Assembly (NCBI GenBank): GCA_022410635.1
Contig: JAJVDF010000953.1
Location: 1-64,000 of the forward strand
Direction: 5' to 3'
DNA length: 64,000 bases
Origin: Tretioscincus oriximinensis
Taxonomy: Eukaryota > Chordata > Lepidosauria > Squamata > Gymnophthalmidae
Part shown: one piece after another, positions 9,926 through 19,849 of the stretch
Layout: the number at the start of each line of letters is the position of its first letter
Numbering within the stretch: position 1 is the stretch's first letter
The notes under the pieces: model-generated
What the model was told of the DNA's origin: nothing
Database searches by the model: none
The model's input: the letters and a program-made list of their open reading frames with translations, nothing else
Translations under genes and position numbers: made by a program

Positions 9926-11814
9926 AGATAAATGGTACCTACATGTTTTAACCAGGCAAGTCACTGTGCAAATCAGCACACCCATCACAAACCTGTTTCT
10001 CCCAGAAGCCTCCTTTCCACTACCTATGAAGAAGTACCCTTGATGAAAAAGATAAAGACAAATCCTCTAAAAGAGGGGTATCAACTAAGGAAACTCGTCC
10101 TTCTTCCTCAGTCCAATGCTCTTCCTGTCTGAGATGGAAAGCTAGCTTCATGAAATGGGATTTTCTTATTGCACTCCTGAAGGCTCAATTCTCAGGTCTT
10201 TCTCTCTTCCTTTGCTTTTCCAAGCCATTTATTTTGGAGTTAAGGAAAGAAACTCACTGCTTAAGTCAGAAGCATACTACTTGTGCTACTGTATATGTAG
10301 TAAACATTAGTGAATATTATCTTCAGATATTTTATCTTTACAACTCTGGAATACATGCCCAATAGTTGTGCTACAACTTTTTTTATTTGTAGTATAAAAT
10401 TAATCAGAAAAGAAGAATATCTTTATTTTGGAAAAAGTAACACTAAATAACCTAATTATGATCCTGATGTAATCATATGCCTTAAATTGGTGAAAGAAAT
10501 ACCTTATCTTATTCAATTGTAGAACCCTGACTCAGATAACTTGGTTCTGTGTGAAACATCCCCCCTCCACTTTTCTAATAACTGTTACAATCTGCCAAAG
10601 TGAATTTCTTGACTCAGAAAATTCTCCAGGGATTATCCCCTATCCCTACAATACTCTACTGCTAATACAATATTTGAACTCTACAGATTTACACTAACAG
10701 AGAATTGGATTGTGTAGTGGGGATGGGGGAGGAATCCATCCTTTTGTCAACTACCTTCTCCTTCAAAGCTTCTGTACACTATCTGAAGAGATAAATCCGC
10801 TACCAGACTAGGATGAATTTAACACCACCAGAAGCAACAAAAAGCAATCAGGAGACAAAATAAATAGCAAACTTCCTAAACTTGAAATGGAAAATACAGT
10901 GCTTTGATGAATGAAAGTGCTTTGAATTTGCATCCCAGAAAATGGTACAAAAGGCAAGGGTTACCCTGTGAACAACACTCTCAAACCTAATGAAACATGC
11001 TTTTCCTTCCCTCCTTCCTCCCTCCCTCCATCTCTTCCATGCTTCGAGATATGTTATCATTGCTTAAGAAGCCCTTGGAAAGACACCAACTGTACCCAGA
11101 TTAAGCATTTACATAACCGTAGCAACAATACAATGGCTTATTTGTCATACTATGGCAGTGTTCTAATGTCCTGTTGTAACACTATTCCTTCACAGTTCTT
11201 TAAATAATTCTGAAAAGNTTATTTTCACTATGGAGGTACCAAGAACCCCTGATGTCCCTGTCTGGACCATCTAGATGGCTGAACAGGAATTTTCACAATA
11301 TTGTTCAGTGATAATAATCATTGCAGGAAATAAATTTCTATTGGCAGAAGTATGGATTATCCATTCAGAAGCTATACAATGNAAGATAAATAGGACGAGG
11401 GCTTTTTTAAAGTCCCATGATATTTAAAATGTAAAAAACACTCAAAATAATCATGCATATAGACTGATAAAAATGACTGCATAATCCCACAATCATGCAA
11501 TAAAGGGAAATAATGTAAAAAAGGGATGAGTTTGGTGCAACCATGGACTTTTAATGGAATTACACTGGATTATATAAGTTAAAAGCAGCTGTGAAGGAAA
11601 GTGCTAGATGTTGTGTCCAGATATCACAAATATTCCTCACCATTTGCATTCCTCCAAGTAGAAGCGTTCCTCTTCTAGCCTAGGAACAAGAAGTGTAAAT
11701 ACTGCGGCAAGAATATCAAACAATATGCACAATATAGGTGAGAAAGGGCAGTCAAGCATGATTCAGATGGCTTGAATTACTTCCTGAAGGATTATTTCCA
11801 CAGTATTGAAATGA
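9926..11814. other. No recognisable feature
   Basis: Anonymous non-coding sequence with a pyrimidine-rich tract at about 10988-11040. Short frames here have no family motifs. Confidence 0.5.
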
Positions 11815-11965
11815 TTATGGACTGCACAGAAACAGCTCGTGCAAGGTAAGTTTAAGACGTATTTAAGAGTACTTTTGAAGTGATTAGAGAATAGTGAAGT
11901 TACTAGTAATATGAATGCTCTGTCCCTACTAATTTATCGGACTGTCCCAGTCAAGGTGCAAATGT
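11815..11965 (+). repeat. Dispersed repeat A, copy 1
   Basis: Shares an ordered set of words with 21515-21655 and 38085-38220: AAGTTTAAG, TTTTGAAGTGATTAG, an ATGCTC word, then CCTACTAATTTAT followed by a CCCAGTCAAGGTGCAAATG segment. Divergence between copies is high, so it is old. Class unknown. Confidence 0.4.
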
Positions 11966-12004
11966 GGTCCAGATATTAGATATTTATATGTCATATTTAT
12001 ACAA

Positions 12005-12028
12005 ATACAATACAATACAATACAATAT
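12005..12028. repeat. (AATAC)n microsatellite
   Basis: Four to five perfect pentamer units. Confidence 0.85.
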
Positions 12029-12715
12029 TAACAAGTGTGTTGATGTTCTATTCAGTGTCCCTGGTTTCACACGAGAATTAAATTTCTTATTGGGATTTGT
12101 TAAAGGGAATGCAACATAATGACGTCCTTGGACAGAAAGGGGCTGGACACACTATCACTGCCACAGAACCTTTAAATGTGATAGATGGTTTGAAAATGGA
12201 ACTAGTAATAAAACCATAGTGCAAAGGCGGGGCAGTTATAGGAAGGTTGAAGAAATCACTAGGACTGAAGGGAGTTATGATTTAATCCTGCTGGCCCTTA
12301 TCCCCTCTGTGATTCCCTCCAGTCCTCTCCATAGTGACCACTCCAACTTCCATGGCTCCCTTCTCTAGTGCCCTAAGCTCCCCTTGCAGTTCCCCCATCT
12401 CAAACCACAGAAGGCTCACACCAAAGCTCTTACCTCAGCATCTGGGGAGGGTAAGCTGCTTGGTAGAGTCATGGGAGTCTGATGGGAGCCCAAGGGTGAA
12501 GGGAGNCAAGGGCACTTGCAGGGAAAGGGATTATCAGGACTAAATTGTGTATTCGTCACCCCTTCTGCCCCTGTTACCCTTACCAGCTCTTTGCTCCTAT
12601 CTTCACAAAGTGATTAGTCCCACCCTTGAACATTTACTGTGTTTAAAGGTTCTGTNGAGATATTATTATTATTATTGAACTTATCCTTATGTATCATTCC
12701 CTACCCCACTACTTT
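12029..12715. other. No recognisable feature
   Basis: Non-coding sequence with a short (TTA)n at 12661-12677. Confidence 0.5.
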
Positions 12716-12803
12716 ATATATACTGCTCAAAATAATTAAGGGAACACTTTAACATAACAGTGTATGTTAAAGTGTCCCCTTAATTATTTTGAGCAGTATA
12801 TAT
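12716..12803. mobile_element. Tc1/mariner-type mini hairpin element, copy 1
   Basis: Two roughly 41-bp arms flank a 6-base loop (ACAGTG) and pair with a single mismatch. The termini TACTGCTCAAAA...TTTTGAGCAGTA sit in TA-rich flanks, consistent with TA target choice. The same termini occur at 42068-42146. The termini resemble those of Tc1-like transposons. With no room for a transposase, it must have moved in trans. Confidence 0.75.
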
Positions 12804-12827
12804 GAAAAAATGTAAAATAAATATTCT

Positions 12828-12872
12828 CCTGGATCAGATCAGTAGTCCATTAGTCTGTTCCTTGGTTGCATG
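12828..12872 (-). repeat. Possible CR1 3' tail scrap, antisense
   Basis: CCTGGATCAGATCAGTAGTC then TTAGTCTG resembles the antisense CR1 3' end (CTGGATCAGGCCACAGCCCA, then GTCCAGCATTCTG). It is very short. Confidence 0.35.
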
Positions 12873-12954
12873 TAAAAACCTATAAGCTGTAACTAGTTAT
12901 ATTTCAGAAAGACAAAGACTGATATTAAATCAACCTACATCTCTAATGCAATTT

Positions 12955-13045
12955 ACCCAGGCCAATTAACTAATCAAAAACAGGAAAAGCACCAGGACCC
13001 AATGACTTCACAGATATTACAAATTATGTCAAAATGAAATACAAA
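12955..13045 (+). pseudogene. Possible LINE reverse transcriptase scrap (GKAPGP motif)
   Basis: One frame reads SKTGKAPGPNDFTDITN, matching the GKxPGPDG(F/Y)T motif at the start of many L1-type reverse transcriptases, with D changed to N. No neighbouring motif supports it. Confidence 0.35.
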
Positions 13046-13104
13046 AAGGGTTGCAATCTGTCCCGTATTAAACGTGACATCCTGTATATCAGGAACAAAT
13101 TACA

Positions 13105-13562
13105 NGCCAATGCCCATCAAATCCAGCATTCTGTCTCACACAGAGGCCCACCAGATGCACCTGGGCAGTCTGAACAGAGGAAAGCAAAANATGCACNTGT
13201 TCATGACTTCATGCAAATGGTATTTCAGGAGTCCTGCCTGTTGCTCCATCCCGGAGGCATCATCCAGACATCAATGCTTGTACCTATTTATACCCTTGGT
13301 GTCCATAAACCTGTCTAATCCTGTCTTGAAACTATCCAAGCTGTTAGCTACCAACAACTCTTCAGGAAGTAAATCCCACAGGCTGATGATTCTCTGGGTG
13401 AAAAAATACTTTCCTTTGTCTGTTTTCACTTTCCTGCACATCAGTTTCAAGGAGTGCCCTCTGGTCCTAGTGTTGTGTGATAGAGAAAATATCCATCCCA
13501 TGCATGGTTTTGTACACTTCAATCAGATCACCTCTCAAACGTCACCTTTCAAGGCTGAAGGT
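13105..13562 (-). mobile_element. CR1 ORF2 C-terminus and 3' UTR, antisense
   Basis: Minus-strand reading gives TRTRGHSLKLMCRKVKTDKG, then KYFFTQRIISLWDLLPEELL and a VANSLDSFKTGLDRFMDT segment, the CR1 ORF2 C-terminus, followed by its 3' UTR to about 13105. The terminal octamer repeat is missing or ruined by N bases. It is about 85-90 percent like the younger copies at 14493 and 59668 by eye. Its right end abuts the 5' end of a sense CR1 at 13563. Confidence 0.8.
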
Positions 13563-13670
13563 TGAGAGCCAGAGGGAGAAGGGGGCTTCCCAGCGTTTTG
13601 CACTAAGTGTCAGATGGAGGGAGGGCTACTTGTAATGAGCGCTTAGATTGTTAAGCATTTAGAGAGGAGG

Positions 13671-14101
13671 GTGTGCAATGGGCATGATGACTGCATGGTA
13701 ACTTGCCTGCTGGGTGCTAAGGTTGCAGACATCACGCTACATCTAGATAGGCTGTTAGATAGTCCTAGGGTGGAGCCAGGTGTTGTGGTACATGTTGAAA
13801 CCAATGACACTGGGAGAGCCAAGGGGGAGTCCTGGAAGCCAAATTTAGGTTGCTAGGTAGAAGATTGAAATCCAGGATCCCNAAGGTAGCATTTTCTGAA
13901 ATGCTACCTGTTCCAAGCGCAGAACCAGCTAGACAGGCAGAGATTAGAAGCTTCAATGCGTGGATGAGTCTGTGGTGTTGTGAGGAAGGATTTAGATTTG
14001 TTGGGAACAGGGGAACATTTTGGGACAGGCCATACCTGTACAAAAGGGACGGGTTACACTTGAACCAAGATGGAACCAGGCTGTTGGCGCTTTTAAACTG
14101 A
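13671..14101 (+). pseudogene. CR1 ORF1 esterase-like (SGNH) domain, frameshifted
   Basis: Two frames carry it. 13671-13856 reads GAKVADITLHLDRLLDSPRV then VVVHVETNDTGRAK, whose ETND corresponds to the G-x-N-D oxyanion block of SGNH hydrolases (G replaced by E). 13850-14101 reads KVAFSEMLPVPSAEPARQAE, then GTFWDRPYLYKRDGLHLN with the D-x-x-H catalytic pair in DGLH. CR1 ORF1 proteins of reptiles and birds carry such a domain, thought to act on lipid or to aid RNP handling. The catalytic serine block is lost here. A frameshift near 13850, an N and the missing N-terminus make it non-functional. Confidence 0.72.
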
Positions 14102-14279
14102 TATCTGAGGGAAAGCCAACAGGAGCTGGGCAGCATCCGGTTCGAGATAGTGTAAATGTAAATGCAATTGCTGAGGAACAAAATTATACAGAAAAGATAG
14201 TATCAGAGGGGGAACCTGGATGTAGTATTCAAGTAAAAAGCTGNAGTGAGCAAACTGTGGTTTCTCACAAATATACAGG

Positions 14280-14492
14280 GCCTAACTTGCACCGGAGAAG
14301 GGCATATAAATGCTTGTATGCAAATGCCAGAAGCCTCCGAGCAAAAATAGGGAAGTTGGAATGCTTAATGAATGACAATAATGTCGATATTATTGGCATA
14401 ACTGAAACCTGGTGGACAGAAGAAAACCAATGCGATACAGTAATCCCAGGTTACAAACTATACAGAAAAGATAGGAAAGGCAGACCTGGTGA
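14280..14492 (+). pseudogene. CR1 ORF2 endonuclease N-terminus
   Basis: Reads CLYANARSLRAKIGKLECL, then DNNVDIIGITETWW and VIPGYKLYRKDRKGRPG. This is the start of the APE-type endonuclease that nicks target DNA for reverse transcription. The glutamate of ITETWW is the metal-binding residue and is present. The frame is cut at 14492 by an insertion and resumes at 15207 with CCTTATATGTTAAAGAAG. Confidence 0.78.
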
Positions 14493-15206
14493 TCATAAGA
14501 ACATAAGAACATAAGAAGAGCCATACTGGATCAGGCCACNGCCCATCGAGTCCAGCATTCTGTGTCACACAAAGGCCCACCAGATGCACCTGGGCAGTCC
14601 GAACAGAGGAAAGCAAAATATGCTCCTGTTCGTGACTCCCTGCAAATGGTATTTCAAGAGTCCTGCCTGTTGCTCCATCCCGGAGGCTACATCCAGACAA
14701 CTATCTTAGTATCCATTTATACCCTTAGTGTCCATAAACCTGTCTAGTCCTGTCTTGAAACTATCCAAGCTGTTAGCTACCACTACCTCTTCAGGAAGTA
14801 AATTCCACAGGCCGATGACCCTCTGGGTGAAAAAATACTTCCCTTTGTCTGTTCTCACTTTTCTACCCAACAGTTTTAAGGAGTGCCCTCTGGTCCTTGT
14901 GTTGTGTGATAGAGAAAACATTTTTTCTCTATTCACCCTGTCGATCCCATGCATGATTTTGTACACTTCAATCAGATCACCCCTCAAACGTCTCCTTTCA
15001 AGNCTGAAGAGGCCCAGANGTTGCAGCCTTGCTTCGTAAGGGAGGTGCTCCAGACCCTTGATCATTTTTGTTGCCCTTTTCTGCNCCTTCTCCAGTTCCA
15101 AAATATCCCTCTTGAGATGTGGTGACCAGAATTGAACACAGTATTCCAAATGTGGCCTCACCACAGATTTATAAAGAGGCAAAACAACATTTGCTGACTT
15201 ATCGTG
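14493..15206 (-). mobile_element. Young CR1 3' fragment inserted antisense into the sense CR1
   Basis: On the minus strand the element runs from about 15206 through ORF2 C-terminus and 3' UTR to the terminal (TTCTTATG)n octamer repeat at 14493-14515. It splits the host CR1 between the GRPG-coding point and the next exon-like segment at 15207. No clear target duplication is visible, which is usual for CR1. It is about 98 percent identical by eye to 59668-60240. Confidence 0.88.
14706..15182 (-). pseudogene. CR1 ORF2 C-terminal domain (nested copy)
   Basis: A 158-residue frame reads LYKSVVRPHLEYCVQFWSPH, KRDILELEK, KRATKMIKGLEHLPYEARL, RRRLRGDLIEVYKIMHGIDR, then NTRTRGHSLKLLGRKVRTDK and ends with a KYFFTQRVIGLWNLLPEEVV region. 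These are the thumb and C-terminal motifs of CR1 reverse transcriptase. Apart from N bases the frame is unbroken to its natural stop, so this copy is young. The catalytic core is missing by 5' truncation. Confidence 0.85.
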
Positions 15207-15299
15207 TAGCCTTATATGTTAAAGAAGATATTGAATCCTANGAACTTGAATTTCCAGGTAAAACAGACCCATCCAGCGATAACATTATCAGGTCAGAAA

Positions 15300-15790
15300 A
15301 CAAGTCTAATTTTGGGAGTACACTACCGGCCTCCTAACCAAACACCTGAAAGCGATACTCACTTGGAACATGAGGTCATTGAAGCTCCCAAAAAGGGAAG
15401 GGTAGTAATAATGGGAGACTTCAACTATCCGCACATTGATTGGGCAATTGTTCAACTCAGGAAAAAGAAATAAAATTCTTAGACATCCTAACTGATTGCT
15501 TCCTAGAGCAGATGGTTTTAGAACCAACTAGGGGCAAGGGAATCCTGGATTTAGGCCAAAGTAATGAACAGGATCTGATACAAGATGTGACTGTAACTGA
15601 TCCCATAGGAAACAGTGACCACAATACAATAACTTTCAATTTGAACGTGGATAGAAAATTGTCAAGCAGTTCTAACACAGAAACCTTCAATTTTCACAAA
15701 GGAAATTTTCCCAAAATGAGGAAAATTGTAAAAAGAAAATTAAAAGGGAAAGTGAGAAAAGTCCAGTCCCTTCAAAAAGCGTGGAAATAG
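15300..15790 (+). pseudogene. CR1 ORF2 endonuclease C-terminus and linker
   Basis: Reads VVIMGDFNYPHIDW (the G-D-F-N motif of APE endonucleases), then FLDILTDCFLEQMVLEPTRG and DPIGNSDHNTITFNL, in which SDHN holds the catalytic histidine. It continues into the basic linker KMRKIVKRKLKGKVRKVQ and stops at 15788. The segment uses two frames (15216-15473 and 15440-15790), so one small indel lies near 15460. Confidence 0.8.
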
Positions 15791-16194
15791 TTTACAAATA
15801 CAATATTGGAATCTCAAATAAAATGCATTCCCAAGAGAAGAAAGTGTTCCGCTAACACCAAGGAGACACCTNTATGCCTTACCTCTGCAGTAAAGGAAGT
15901 CATTAGAATGAAGAGAAACTATTTAAAAAGTAAGGGTTATCCTTGTGAGGAGAAAAGAAGATAGCACAAACTGTGGCAAATCAAATGTAAGGTGGTAGTC
16001 AGGGATGCGAAGAAAAACTTTGAGGAGCACATTGCAAAAAATATTAAAAGAAATAATAAGGACTTTTTCAAATATATCAGAAATAAGAATCCTACCAGGA
16101 AAACAGTCAGACCACTAGATAGCAATGGACAAAAGGGTATAATCAAGGAGGACGTGGAGACTGCATAGAGGTTAAATGAACCAAAATATTTAAT

Positions 16195-17045
16195 CTTTCC
16201 TTAAGATCAGGCATAGTACAAGTAGATTGGAGGGTAGCTAATGTAACACAAATCTTCAAAAAAGGATCCCGGGGTGATCCCAGAAATGATAGACCAATCA
16301 GTTTAACATAAATTTCAGGTAAAGTGTTGGAAACCATAATTAAGGACAAAATTATTAAACACATGGAGAAGCATGCATTGCTGAATGAAACTCAGCATGG
16401 CTTCAGCAAAGGTAAATCATGCCTTACCAACTTGCTAGAATTCTTTGAGAGTGTTAACAAACATGTAGATAAAGAGGATCCAGTTGATATTGTCTATCTA
16501 GATTTTCAGAAGGCTTTTGATAAAGTCCCTCATCAAAGGCTTCTAAACAAGCTCCATACTCGTGGTATAAGAGGACAGACTTTGTCCTGAATTGGAAACT
16601 GGCTAAAAGATAGGAAACAGATGGTAGTATTAAACGGACTGTTCTCTGAGTGGAAAGAGGTAAGAAGTGGGATACTCCAGAGATCTGTGCTGGGACCCTT
16701 GCTTTTCAATATATTTATAAATGATCTGAATGCCGAGGTAAATAGTGAAGTAGCCAAGTTTGCTGACAACACTAAACTGTTCAGGGTAGTGAAAACTGAA
16801 AATGATTGTAAGGCGCTTCAGAGTGATCTATTGAAATTGGACGAGTGGGCATCAAAGTGGCAAATGCACTTCAACTTAAGCAANTGCAAGGTCATGTATA
16901 TTGGAGCAAAGAACCCCAACTACTGCTACCGCCTGATGAGAACCAAGATTTCTATGACCGAGCAAGAAAAGGATCTTGGGGTGTTGGTGGACAATTCAAT
17001 GAATTTTTTTTGCAGCAGCAAAAAAGGCAAATTCCATGTTGAGGA
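16195..17045 (+). pseudogene. CR1 ORF2 reverse transcriptase palm, motif C mutated
   Basis: Order of motifs: VDWRVANV, KGKSCLTNLLEFFESVNKHV, then VDIVYLDFQKAFDKVPHQRL (motif A, aspartate present). Next come GPLLFNIFINDLN and then KFADNTKLF where the catalytic pair F-A-D-D should stand; GAC AAC at 16764-16769 encodes D-N. After that come MHFNLS and QEKDLGVLVDNS. Loss of the second motif C aspartate would inactivate polymerisation even in an otherwise intact frame. A TGA after QTLS (16588) and a deletion near 17047 add to the damage. Confidence 0.82.
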
Positions 17046-17469
17046 TAGTGGTAGCTAACAGCTTGGATAGTTTCAAGACAGGACNAGGCATGTTTATGGA
17101 CACCAAGGCTATAAATGGATACTAGGATGGATGTCTGGATGTTGCCTCCAGGATGGAGCAACAGGCAGGACTCCGGAAATACTATTTGCAGGGAAGTCAT
17201 GAGAAGGTGCATATTTTGCTTTCCTCTGTTCGGACTGCCCAGTTGCATCTGGTGGGCCTCTGTGTGAGACAGAATGCTGGACTTGATGGGCTGTGGCCTT
17301 ATCCAGTATGGCTCTTGTTATGTTCTTATGTTTTTAACTTTTCTGTATTTTACATGCCATGTGACTTGTATTTACCTAGTTGCGATGGGAAAACCAGGCA
17401 TGTAGAATACAGAATACAGCCTTCATACTTCCTGCTTTGCAGCTTGGAGCAAGATTGCTTCTGCTCTGT

Positions 17470-17518
17470 TTGTGTGCCGTGTGTGTGTCTGTGTGCCATG
17501 TGTGTGTGTGTGTGTGTC
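17470..17518. repeat. (TG)n microsatellite, imperfect
   Basis: TG-rich tract with interruptions (GCCGTG, CTGTG, CCATG), ending in about ten perfect units. Confidence 0.85.
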
Positions 17519-17541
17519 ATCCCATCAGCTTCATAGAATCC

Positions 17542-18050
17542 CCTTGATTCTAGTGTTGTGTGACAGAGAAAATAATTTTTCTCTTATCTATTTTTCCACC
17601 ACATGTATGATTTTATACATTTGAATCAAATCACCTCTTAAACAACATTTTTCAAGGCTAAAGAAATNCAGACATTTTAATCTGATTTCATAAGGGAAGT
17701 GCTTCTATTCCATTCCTAATAATATCTAGAACTGAATTTTCTTTTTTCTCTGCTGATGCTTGTTCAGTCAATGCTTTCATTGCCCTGTTAATTAAAATCT
17801 CAAGATCCCTTTGTTGGTCTGTCACAGAAAGCTCAGACGCTACCAGTTGATATAATTGATTGGAGTTCTTTGCACCAAGGTGCATAACTTTGCACTTCAT
17901 AATGTTAAAGTGACTTTCCGCTTTGTTGCTCACTCACCCAACATCAGTTTCCTCAATCCCTTTGCAATTATTTCAATTTTTATTGCTGTGAACAATTTAG
18001 TGTCAACAACAATTTTTGCTATTTTACTATTTATCCCTACATCTAAAGTT
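17542..18050 (-). pseudogene. Old CR1 ORF2 fragment, antisense
   Basis: On the minus strand: NIMKCKVMHLGAKNSNQLYQ, then VASELSVTDQQRDLEILINR and a KKENSVLDIIRNGIE segment, followed by the RGDLI-equivalent and SLSHNT-equivalent regions with stops. This is the palm-to-C-terminus part of CR1 ORF2 but markedly more diverged than the copies on either side, so it marks an older wave. The remnant upstream of CKVMH reaches to about 18050. Confidence 0.72.
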
Positions 18051-19559
18051 ACACCCCTCCTCATCCAAAAAAAGGGAACAGAAGTTTTTTAGTTTTAGTA
18101 AGTGTTTAGAAGTGTTGTGGTTTTTCATCAGATGCTGCAAGTGTTTTTAAGCTGCAAATGGTGAAAATTCCTCATTCTACACTCATTAAACCTTCAAAAC
18201 TCCTGTCATTTTTATGGTAATCCTCATCTAATGTGATTGGATAAAGTTGGGACTACATAACCAAGCTCAATCGATCAGATGATTAAATGGCACTTTTTAA
18301 TGTGTGTCAGCTATTACATTTAACTGTGAAGATTTCTGTTAAGGAAGACAGGGTTTGGGATGTATACCTGCATTGTTTAGTTATAATTTTCTCTCTGGAG
18401 AGTTTCCCTTTCCATTTTTCTTTCTTTCTTGGAAGGGGGAAGAAGGGAATGAGTTTGTNACTCTTGTCCCTCCTTCATATTGCAGCTTTTCTTTGATTAC
18501 AATTTGCCCTCAAACCAATGTTCATTGTACCTTTGTTCTGGAATTTTCATTTTAAGAAACACACCAACGCTCTTTATTCCTGACCTATTCAATCATATGG
18601 TCTGAGGCAGATTGTCAATCATTACATGAAGAAGAAAAAGTCCCAAACTTGAAATACATTTATTCCAAGTGATGCCAGGACCCAAGTGTTTGTCACTAGC
18701 TCAAAGGAGGAACATCTAATGATTTTCTAGGGGCTTTATTTACAGTCAGTTACCTTACATACCATTGAGCATTTAAAACAAACTTCTTAATAGTAAAGGG
18801 GAAAATGCTTTAAGATCTTACTAGCTCAAAGCAGTTACTTTGCTTCCTGCACCCTCAGGCAATGCAATGTATGCATTGACATACATGACTGATCTGCCTG
18901 TGGGCATTCTGGCTTTCATTGCCTCTATAATTCAATATGTTTAAAACATTATCCTAATAAACCTTAGGATAGGATGTCATGTTTACAGGACACAGGTAAA
19001 CAAAGGCAGTGTAAAAATGACACATTAAATTTTCCTAAACACAAATTCTGATGTAGTGCAAGTTTTAAAGTGGGATTTTGGGTTGATTTAAAAAACAATT
19101 ATGATTTGCAATCCAAATGGGACATGGCTTTCAAGATGAATTAATAGATTGAGTTGAGGTTTTATTTGCATTCTTGGGAATGGTTACTGGAACCATTTCC
19201 ATCCAGTAGTGGATGGGAATATTTCAAGTCTTTCACACTCCCTCAGGCAGAAGCATTTCTGCTCCTAACCTTCCTTTCATGGCAATTGGGTAAAAACATC
19301 TTTGTGACTTTTTTGTTCCGTTGGGAAAATCAATTTTTCTTCATAGTTATAGTCATTTCTCCCCTCTTTATTTTATCGACTTTTTCTTCTTCTGTTCTTT
19401 TACCTTTATAGGTTTGGACCAATACAATATTTTATCTCTCCATATGTTACTGTATTGCAAAACTAGAATTTGTATGCTTTAGCAGAAATTCCCATCTCGC
19501 CTGAGGTATGTGGGATGCTTGTCCCAAGTACTTTGTACCAGGATTTTCTAACTTTTAGG
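18051..19559. other. No recognisable feature
   Basis: Non-coding. 18560-18920 looks like single-copy sequence with several homeobox-like and AT-rich words, but I cannot establish conservation. Confidence 0.45.
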
Positions 19560-19845
19560 AGGTGGGAATTGGAAGTGACATCATTCATAATTTCAGAGAA
19601 ATAGCCGTGTTAGTCTAGCAGGAAGTCCAGCAAAGGAGCTAGCAGCACTTTGAGACTAACTTGAGAAAAATGGTTGGCATAAGCTTTCGTAGACAGGTCT
19701 ACTTCTTCAGATATCATTCATAATGACATTTCAGTCCTTGCTTCCAAAAAAAAGATGTCCTTAGTCCCGGAAGTGACATCATTTGTGACGTTGCTTTCAA
19801 TCTCTGCTTCTAAGAATGGCGCTGCTGATGATGTCATTTCTGTGG
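19560..19845 (+). repeat. Dispersed repeat C (TGACATC-rich), interrupted by a PLE tail
   Basis: Two related units, GGAAGTGACATCATT... and a second CCGGAAGTGACATCATTTG, followed by TCTCTGCTTCTAAGAATGGC and GATGATGTCATTTCTG. The first unit is split by the insertion at 19592-19712. CRE-like TGACATCA/TGACGT words recur. Confidence 0.45.
19592..19712 (-). mobile_element. Penelope-like element 3' tail (antisense) with 12-bp target duplication
   Basis: The 121-bp insert is bounded by ATCATTCATAAT at 19580-19591 and 19713-19724. Its complement reads CTGAAGAAG, AGACCTGTCTACGAAAGC, then AGTTAGTCTC and ACTAACACGGCTATTTCTCT, the same tail that follows the endonuclease frame at 61283-62029 and makes up 37340-37485. 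So it is a very short 5'-truncated PLE copy. Confidence 0.8.
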
Positions 19846-19849
19846 CGGG

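Larger units (their letters stand above)
13563..14492 (+). mobile_element. Sense CR1, 5' part (ORF1 and start of endonuclease)
   Basis: Begins at GAGAGCCAGAGGGAGAAGGG, the same point at which the long CR1 at 40821 begins, which suggests a true 5' end. A large internal deletion removes the ORF1 N-terminal half (junction near 13614). The rest runs through the esterase-like part of ORF1 into the ORF2 endonuclease and is broken at 14492 by an antisense CR1 tail. It continues at 15207. Confidence 0.8.
15207..17337 (+). mobile_element. Sense CR1, 3' part (endonuclease, RT, 3' UTR)
   Basis: Continuation of the element at 13563. It carries the rest of the endonuclease, the linker, the reverse transcriptase palm and the 3' UTR ending in TTATGTTCTTATG at 17337. 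Two internal deletions are visible against the copy at 40810: one near 16175 (about 230 bases, between AGGTTAAATGAA and AAAATATTTAATC) and one near 17047 (about 400 bases, joining palm directly to the ORF2 end). Confidence 0.85.

Noticed and set aside
14493..14520. Regular octamer repeats (AAGAACAT) that might hint at a CRISPR-like array or satellite
   Set aside because: They are the terminal (TTCTTATG)n of CR1 seen antisense; the same repeat ends the copies at 7327, 17337, 45003 and 59668.
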